NCBI GenBank assembly: GCA_020721645.1
Contig: DYMH01000017.1
Coordinates: 1-43,471 of the forward strand
Length of the DNA: 43,471 nucleotides
Source of the DNA: Draconibacterium orientale
GTDB taxonomy: Bacteria > Bacteroidota > Bacteroidia > Bacteroidales > JAADGE01
Direction: 5' to 3'
Positions 39,327-43,471 of this stretch are shown here, one piece after another; the first letter of the stretch is position 1; the number at the start of each line of letters is the position of its first letter. The notes below the pieces were generated by a model, which worked only from the letters and a program-made list of their open reading frames with translations, was not told the origin of the DNA and made no database searches. The position numbers and the translations under genes were made by a program.

Positions 39327-40067
39327 ATGGAACAAAATAATTATATTTTCGGTATTCGAGCTATTTTAGAAGCACTGAAATCGGATAAAGAAATCGACAA
39401 AATCTTAGTAAAAAAAGGGCTTGACAACGAATTGGCACGCGAACTCCTCACTCCCGCCCGACAACTCGGAATCCCGATACAATATGTTCCGATACAGAAA
39501 TTGGACGGCATCACGCGAAAAAATCATCAAGGTGTTATTGCTTATCTTTCGGAAATTGCTTATTTCAATATCGAAGAAATTATTCCTAAATTATACGAAG
39601 ACCGACTGAATCCGCTGGTTTTGATTTTGGATAGAATTACCGATGTTCGAAATTTTGGAGCAATATGTCGCTCGGCAGAATGTGCAGGGGTTCACGCTGT
39701 TATCATTCCGGCAAAAGGTGCGGCACAAGTGAATGCCGATGCCGTTAAAACATCAGCCGGCGCACTGCACAAAATAAAAATCTGTCGCAGCCAAAACCTA
39801 AAAGACACAATTAAGTTTTTGAAAAACAGCGGGTTGCAAATATCCGTTGCCACCGAAAAAACAGATTCGCTGTATTATGACATCGATTTTAATTCGCCCT
39901 CTGCTATTGTTTTAGGCTCGGAAGAAACCGGAGTTTCCAACGAAATATTTGTAATGGCTGACAATGCGGCGAAAATTCCGATTTTGGGTGATATCGAATC
40001 GCTCAATGTTTCGGCTGCCGCTTCGGTTTTGCTCTATGAAGTTGTAAGACAAAGACATAAAAAATAA
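39327..40067 (+). CDS. rlmB: 23S rRNA (guanosine-2'-O-)-methyltransferase, RlmB type
   Basis: 246 residues of the SpoU/TrmH family. An N-terminal substrate-binding domain (NYIFGIRAILEALKSDKEIDKILVKKGL, ...ITRKNHQGVIAYLSE) precedes the knotted SPOUT domain: LVLILDRITDVRNFGAICRSAECAGVHAVIIP, VKTSAGALHKIKICR, AIVLGSEETGVSNEIFVMADNAAKIPI and ESLNVSAAASVLLYEVVRQR. These are the three SpoU motifs. RlmB methylates G2251 of 23S rRNA; the exact target here is inferred from family. The ATG at 39327 is preferred over 39303 because of the -7 box. An ATTAGGAAT array starts at the stop codon. Confidence 0.93.
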   Translation: MEQNNYIFGIRAILEALKSDKEIDKILVKKGLDNELARELLTPARQLGIPIQYVPIQKLDGITRKNHQGVIAYLSEIAYFNIEEIIPKLYEDRLNPLVLILDRITDVRNFGAICRSAECAGVHAVIIPAKGAAQVNADAVKTSAGALHKIKICRSQNLKDTIKFLKNSGLQISVATEKTDSLYYDIDFNSPSAIVLGSEETGVSNEIFVMADNAAKIPILGDIESLNVSAAASVLLYEVVRQRHKK

Positions 40068-40112
40068 TGAGGAATTAGGAATGAGGAATTAATAATTAGG
40101 AATTAGGAATGA
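40068..40112. repeat. ATTAGGAAT-type short repeats
   Basis: Repeated GAGGAATTAGGAAT / AATTAGGAAT units start one base after the rlmB stop and lead to the second 115-bp hairpin element, as at 5070-5093. Confidence 0.75.
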
Positions 40113-40138
40113 ATCGTTAAGTTAAGAAATATATTTGC

Positions 40139-40253
40139 TGTTCGGCTTAGGCTCTGCCTAAGTTGAGGTTATCATGACAGGCTCTGCCTGTCTGTCAAAG
40201 CAAGGCTGAGCCTTGCAAAATAAACCTGCCTGAAACAAAGCCTCAGCCGAACA
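40139..40253. repeat. 115-bp four-hairpin element, copy 2
   Basis: Same orientation and exactly the same length as 5101-5215. Hairpins 1 and 2 are identical in both; hairpin 3 differs only in its loop (AGA to TGA); hairpin 4 has CTGAAAC-AAA-GCCTCAG. The similarity extends about 22 bases to the right (TATGCTTATCTAAACG versus CATGCTTAACTAAACG). Confidence 0.85.
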
Positions 40254-40406
40254 TATGCTTATCTAAACGTCATTGAATTTTGAATTATAATATTTATAAT
40301 TGATAAATAATCATCGAATGAGCAACTAAAATTATCCAATTAAATATTTTCAGTATAAATCAAGAGCTCGATATTTTTTTTTATCCAACAGAATAATAAA
40401 TTATAG

Positions 40407-40556
40407 ATGAGTTCAGTTTAAAAAGTCATAAAGTAGAAAGTTTATAAAACTATAATACTGAAAATAAGGACTTTAAGTCAAATTTACATCTTTACATAAA
40501 TTACTGATTATGAACGATTTTACACTTTTCACTTTCAAACTTTATACTTTTTATAC
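40407..40556. repeat. Dispersed 150-bp repeat, minus-orientation copy
   Basis: Reverse-complement copy of 26638-26785. The two face each other across about 13.6 kb containing both T9SS cargo genes. Confidence 0.85.
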
Positions 40557-40707
40557 ATGACTCATAGATATTATGTCTCGTTTAGACGCAAATTATTCAA
40601 TATTAACATCTTTGGGTGCTTTGTGACATCGCGAATTAAAAAAATATCGTAATATTGATTGAAAAAAATTTTAAAAAGATATCAACTTAAAACACAAAAA
40701 CTTACCT
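40557..40707. other. Leader region of the chagasin-like gene
   Basis: AT-rich. I see no consensus -7 box, hairpin or small ORF here. Confidence 0.3.
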
Positions 40708-41097
40708 ATGAAAAAATTCTTTTTATTCTCAGCATTAGCTGTTTTTGGCTTATTTGCCTGCAAACAACAATCAAAAGTATTGCAAACGGTTGAATCATCG
40801 AAGTTAACCGGACAAATGAAAGTAAAACTCGGTGAAACAGTGAAAATCAACCTGCGTTCTAACGCGTCAACAGGCTACGCTTGGGATTTGGGTCATAAAT
40901 TAGATAAAAATGTACTGGAATTTACCGAACGCGTGTTCGTTGAAGATGAGAATCCGGGCATGATGGTGGGTGTCGGCGGAATCGAAACATGGTCGTTCAA
41001 AGGCTTAAAAAAAGGCAAAGCATTTGTTCACATGGTATATGCCCGAGGCGACCAAGACCCAAAAGAAGAAAAAATTTATGAAGTAACGGTTGAGTGA
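40708..41097 (+). CDS. Chagasin-family peptidase inhibitor lipoprotein
   Basis: 129 residues. Signal peptide with lipobox MKKFFLFSALAVFGLFAC, then a compact beta-domain with the three inhibitor loops of chagasin/I42 proteins: NASTGYAW (loop like NPTTGF), MMVGVGGIETWSFKG (the GxGG-x-W loop) and VYARGDQDP. Chagasins inhibit papain-family cysteine peptidases; being a lipoprotein, this one should sit in the periplasm or outer membrane and may protect the cell from secreted peptidases. Its TGA is part of a GTGAAAA heptamer that starts an array. Confidence 0.9.
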   Translation: MKKFFLFSALAVFGLFACKQQSKVLQTVESSKLTGQMKVKLGETVKINLRSNASTGYAWDLGHKLDKNVLEFTERVFVEDENPGMMVGVGGIETWSFKGLKKGKAFVHMVYARGDQDPKEEKIYEVTVE

Positions 41098-41192
41098 AAA
41101 ACTAAAAACTAAAAGGGAAAAACTAAAAACTAAAAACTAAAAGTGAAAAACTAAAAGTGAAAAACTAAAAACTAAAAGTGAAAAACTAAAAA
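41094..41192. repeat. Heptamer array after the chagasin-like gene
   Basis: About 100 bases of GTGAAAA and ACTAAAA units, starting with the stop codon of the upstream gene (GAG-TGA-AAA). Confidence 0.88.
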
Positions 41193-41225
41193 TCTACAAT
41201 TTTTAATGAATATAATGCCTTCATT

Positions 41226-42161
41226 ATGGATGAAAAAGACACCAAAGTAACAGAAACAAAAAAAGAAACTCAAAAATCGGAAGAAACGATAACCGTACCC
41301 CCAAAAGACCTTGGTTTACAGAACAATGCAAAAACACAGATTGGAAAAACTTTAACGTTTTTAGCTGAAAAATTTCTGACACCGCCCGTAATTGCCGTTT
41401 TTATAACAGCACTTATCGGTCCATTGGCAATTCAATGGGTGAACGATGGTTTTGAAAACAAGAAATTGCAGGAAAAAGTGATTCAAACCGTACTGAATTA
41501 CACAAGTGCAGCAGATTTCTCGAAACCCGAATCTATCGAAAAAATTGGAATTATTGCTCAAATGGTCGATGAAAATCAAGATGTGTTCGGATTAAAATTT
41601 GAAGAAACCAATAAAGCCATCAGTCGCTTGGACCAAGCAACGGCTGATGTGGGAATAAAAAATCTGAATAAAAAATTAGCCGAAGCCAACGCCAATTTAA
41701 CAGATTTTAAAACCAAATTGAATGCCGATTCGGCAATTTATACTGATATTATTCTGCAAAAAGACCGATTGACCAAGGAATTGGAATCGGCAAAAAAACA
41801 AAATGACCGCACGAAAATCAATTCTATCGAAAGTCAGATAGCAAAATCGGACTTGGATATGAAGGAAATAGAAAACAGTCGCAATTTTTATCGCGAACAA
41901 ATTCGTTACTGGTCGGAGCAACAAGTTTTGCTGAACAAAGACATCGAAGCAGCTTCGGCGGATTTGGCAAATGTTTTGGCTAAAAATCGAGACGATGAAA
42001 AAATGCTTACTCAGGAGAAAGAAGTCCTGAAAACTGAGTTGGCAAAGCAGTTGAACGATGCCTCGCTTATGAAATTTAAAATTTCGGAATTGGAAGAAAA
42101 AATTCGCCTGATGCACGACAGTATCGAAGTATTGAAAATTAAGAAAAAGAAAGTTAAGTAA
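41226..42161 (+). CDS. Membrane-anchored coiled-coil protein
   Basis: 311 residues. A Lys/Glu/Thr-rich N-terminus (about 1-45) precedes one membrane helix (about 52-72, PPVIAVFITALIGPLAIQWV). The rest, from about 125, is almost wholly heptad coiled coil rich in Asn, Asp, Glu and Lys (IKNLNKKLAEANANLTDFKTKL..., LTKELESAKKQND..., EKEVLKTELAKQLNDASLMKFKISELEEKIRLMHDSIEVLK). No catalytic motif is seen. A strong terminator follows. A structural or tethering role is possible, but only by analogy. Confidence 0.75.
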   Translation: MDEKDTKVTETKKETQKSEETITVPPKDLGLQNNAKTQIGKTLTFLAEKFLTPPVIAVFITALIGPLAIQWVNDGFENKKLQEKVIQTVLNYTSAADFSKPESIEKIGIIAQMVDENQDVFGLKFEETNKAISRLDQATADVGIKNLNKKLAEANANLTDFKTKLNADSAIYTDIILQKDRLTKELESAKKQNDRTKINSIESQIAKSDLDMKEIENSRNFYREQIRYWSEQQVLLNKDIEAASADLANVLAKNRDDEKMLTQEKEVLKTELAKQLNDASLMKFKISELEEKIRLMHDSIEVLKIKKKKVK

Positions 42162-42248
42162 GTAATTGTTAGTGAAGTAATAATTTGATTTTGACAAGAA
42201 TACGGTCATTTTGATATACAAATAAATCTGTCCGATTACTAATAAAAC

Positions 42249-42285
42249 AAAAACGTCTCAACTAAAATTGAGACGTTTTTTTTCT
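42249..42285 (+). terminator. Intrinsic terminator of the coiled-coil gene
   Basis: AAAAACGTCTCAA / TTGAGACGTTTTT, a perfect 13-bp stem with a 6-base loop, ending in a T run. Confidence 0.88.
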
Positions 42286-42345
42286 GTTTTTTACTAATTG
42301 TTATCATCACATCAAATAATCAACCAAGCAGAATATAATTGTTTT

Positions 42346-42508
42346 TAGACTTACATACATAAACAATATCATACAAACCATGAGGCTGTTAAAAAGTTGA
42401 ATTTTAGTAGTATGTGTAAAATATTTTGGCATTTCATAACTGTTTTCTGCGTGCATCAAACTTCGAGAGTCCCTTGATTTGAGTGTATTGGTTAAGTAAA
42501 TAAGTCTA
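42346..42508. mobile_element. MITE copy 2 (163 bp)
   Basis: Same TIRs as 22983-23322 and a perfect 8-bp target duplication ATTGTTTT at 42338-42345 and 42509-42516. Over the shared left part only four bases differ. It lacks the extra block present in copy 1. A minus-strand ORF spans both copies, but three of the four differences change an amino acid, so there is no sign of a maintained protein. Confidence 0.9.
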
Positions 42509-42651
42509 ATTGTTTTTATCAAGAATTTTGCTTTTGAAACTAAACAAAAACCGAGTTATACTAAGCACGCTCATAAATTGCGTTTTACAAATTGTTTAAC
42601 TTTTTGATATTAAAAGTAATCAGCATATCAGCACATCAAAAAATCAACCAA

Positions 42652-42915
42652 TCAAAGTATATTTTGTTTTGTTCTGTCACCGATGCCGAGCAATAAACCT
42701 TCAACACTGATGTCTTCGTCCAAATCTTCCCAATGCAAACCAATTCCGCCTCCGCTGATGATGTATTTACTTCGCTCTTCGGCTGATGCTGCGGCTAATT
42801 TCGGAAAATATTGATAAGGAACTCCAAGACAACGACCATCGGTTAATCCAACCCACATGGTGTCGTCATCGAATCTCAATTTTTGGGCGTACGGTTTAAA
42901 TGTTAAAGTATTCAT
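42652..42915 (-). CDS. DUF2442 protein, probable partner of the DUF4160 protein
   Basis: 87 residues, matching DUF2442: LTFKPYAQKLRFDDDTMWVGLTDGRCLGVPYQYFPKLAAASAEERSKYIISGGGIGLHWEDLDEDISVEGLLLG. The LxDGR..VPYxxFP and G.GIHWxxLDEDISVxGLL motifs are diagnostic. It overlaps the upstream DUF4160 gene by 20 bases. DUF4160/DUF2442 pairs are a common small module proposed as toxin-antitoxin or regulatory. Confidence 0.9.
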   Translation of the reverse strand: MNTLTFKPYAQKLRFDDDTMWVGLTDGRCLGVPYQYFPKLAAASAEERSKYIISGGGIGLHWEDLDEDISVEGLLLGIGDRTKQNIL

Positions 42916-43141
42916 TCCAATTTTGTATAAATAATTGCTTATTTTCTTCGACTGTTCGTGATATTTTGTTTAATTCGGAAGCCGAAAATCCATAATTTTC
43001 GGCTAATCTGACATTGGGTTCGAGCCAAAATTTTGCGATCAAGTTGTCTTTCCTTACGTGGATGTGTACCGGTTCTAACGGATTTCCTTCATTTGAAAAA
43101 AATAAAAACCGGAAACTTCCGTCTCGCAAAATTACAGGCAT
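42896..43141 (-). CDS. DUF4160 protein
   Basis: 81 residues with the DUF4160 signature: MPVILRDGSFRFLFFSNEGNPLEPVHIHVRKDNLIAKFWLEPNVRLAENYGFSASELNKI. The PVHIHV and AKFWLxPxVxLAxNxGFS motifs are typical. A -7 box (TAAATTTG) lies at 43159-43166. It is the first gene of the pair with DUF2442. Confidence 0.9.
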   Translation of the reverse strand: MPVILRDGSFRFLFFSNEGNPLEPVHIHVRKDNLIAKFWLEPNVRLAENYGFSASELNKISRTVEENKQLFIQNWNEYFNI

Positions 43142-43158
43142 AAAATTTCATGTTTCTA

Positions 43159-43166
43159 CAAATTTA
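43159..43166 (-). promoter_or_regulatory. -7 box of the DUF4160/DUF2442 operon
   Basis: TAAATTTG on the minus strand, 18 bases upstream of the DUF4160 ATG, matches TAnnTTTG. Confidence 0.55.
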
Positions 43167-43285
43167 TTAAATATTAACTCCGAAAACAAATGTTGAATAT
43201 TTGAAATGAAAGTTAAATAATTTTTGAAAATGAAAAAGCGAAGTTTTGGGAGCTTCGCCAACCGAATAAATTTATTCGTTGTTTA

Positions 43286-43450
43286 TTAATTTATCAAATT
43301 GATGTTTTCCGATTTACATGGCTCAATAAAATGACTGTCGAGCGAAACAAGGTTTTGTATTTTGAAAAAAATGCAAGTTGCAAGTATAAAAGCATCGTGC
43401 ATTTTTAAATTATATTTGGTGCTATTCCGAAATACTGTGATAATTTTTAA
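43286..43450 (-). pseudogene. C-terminal remnant resembling a PIN-domain protein
   Basis: Open frame of 54 codons ending at TAA 43286-43288: ...TKYNLKMHDAFILATCIFFKIQNLVSLDSHFIEPCKSENINLIN resembles the C-terminal end of PIN-domain RNases (helix LKMHDAFILATC, strand LVSLDSHF). An in-frame TAG at 43451-43453 closes it upstream, so it is probably a fragment of a VapC-like gene broken near the window edge. It could instead be part of a gene whose frame shifts beyond the window. Confidence 0.4.
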
Positions 43451-43471
43451 CTATCGCCGGCTTTTAAGCCG

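Overview
The window looks like a piece of a Bacteroidota chromosome, most likely Bacteroidales or a close relative. The evidence is: two proteins ending in type IX secretion (T9SS) type A sorting domains; Bacteroidota-type -7 boxes (TAnnTTTG) ahead of many genes; no obvious Shine-Dalgarno sequences; the order mutY - HU - small basic ribosomal-type protein - rng; and AT-rich DNA. No species can be named from the sequence. Both ends are cut: a possible C-terminal scrap of a gene sits at bases 2-142 and a PIN-like remnant at the right end.

Layout. 1-9.7 kb is housekeeping: mutY, an HU-type protein, a 29-residue AURKAIP1/COX24-like protein missing from the ORF track, rng, lpxB, a small membrane protein, surE, pheT and pfkA. 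9.9-17.4 kb holds pepD, a GWxTD lipoprotein, yicC, a broken gene with an in-frame TAG, a MazF/PemK-like toxin-antitoxin pair, tRNA-Pro(CGG), a zinc-finger methyltransferase, a lysozyme-like lipoprotein and gmk. 17.8-22.6 kb holds a TPM-domain membrane protein, a Tim44-like zinc-ribbon membrane protein, a four-helix-bundle protein, a GatB/YqeY protein, a YbjN-like protein, a secreted protein and a YbgC-like thioesterase. 23.4-26.4 kb holds DsbD and a PKD lipoprotein. 27-37 kb is taken by two giant T9SS cargo genes on the minus strand: a 2138-residue subtilisin-like protease with a dockerin-like and a cohesin-like module near its C-terminus, and directly downstream a 1180-residue protein with four cohesin-type repeats. 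37.2-43.5 kb has a small conserved ORF, a glycosyltransferase, an rlmB-type methyltransferase, a chagasin-like lipoprotein, a membrane coiled-coil protein and a DUF4160/DUF2442 pair.

The spacers are full of repeats, and these are the least explained part of the window: (a) heptamer arrays (AAAAGTG/AAAACTA) that repeatedly start at or inside stop codons; (b) two 115-bp elements 35 kb apart, each made of four GGC-loop-GCC hairpins inside an outer inverted repeat, plus a related short copy; (c) two copies of a MITE with terminal inverted repeats and perfect 8-bp target duplications, one of which supplies the stop codon of the thioesterase gene and carries a nested palindrome; (d) a 150-bp repeat present in inverted orientation at 26.6 and 40.4 kb; (e) several further inverted repeats and a row of C-tracts spaced about one DNA helical turn apart.

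The most interesting protein system is the cohesin-repeat / dockerin-protease pair. It could be a secreted, surface-assembled protease complex built by cohesin-dockerin contacts, but that is an inference from domain resemblance read by eye.
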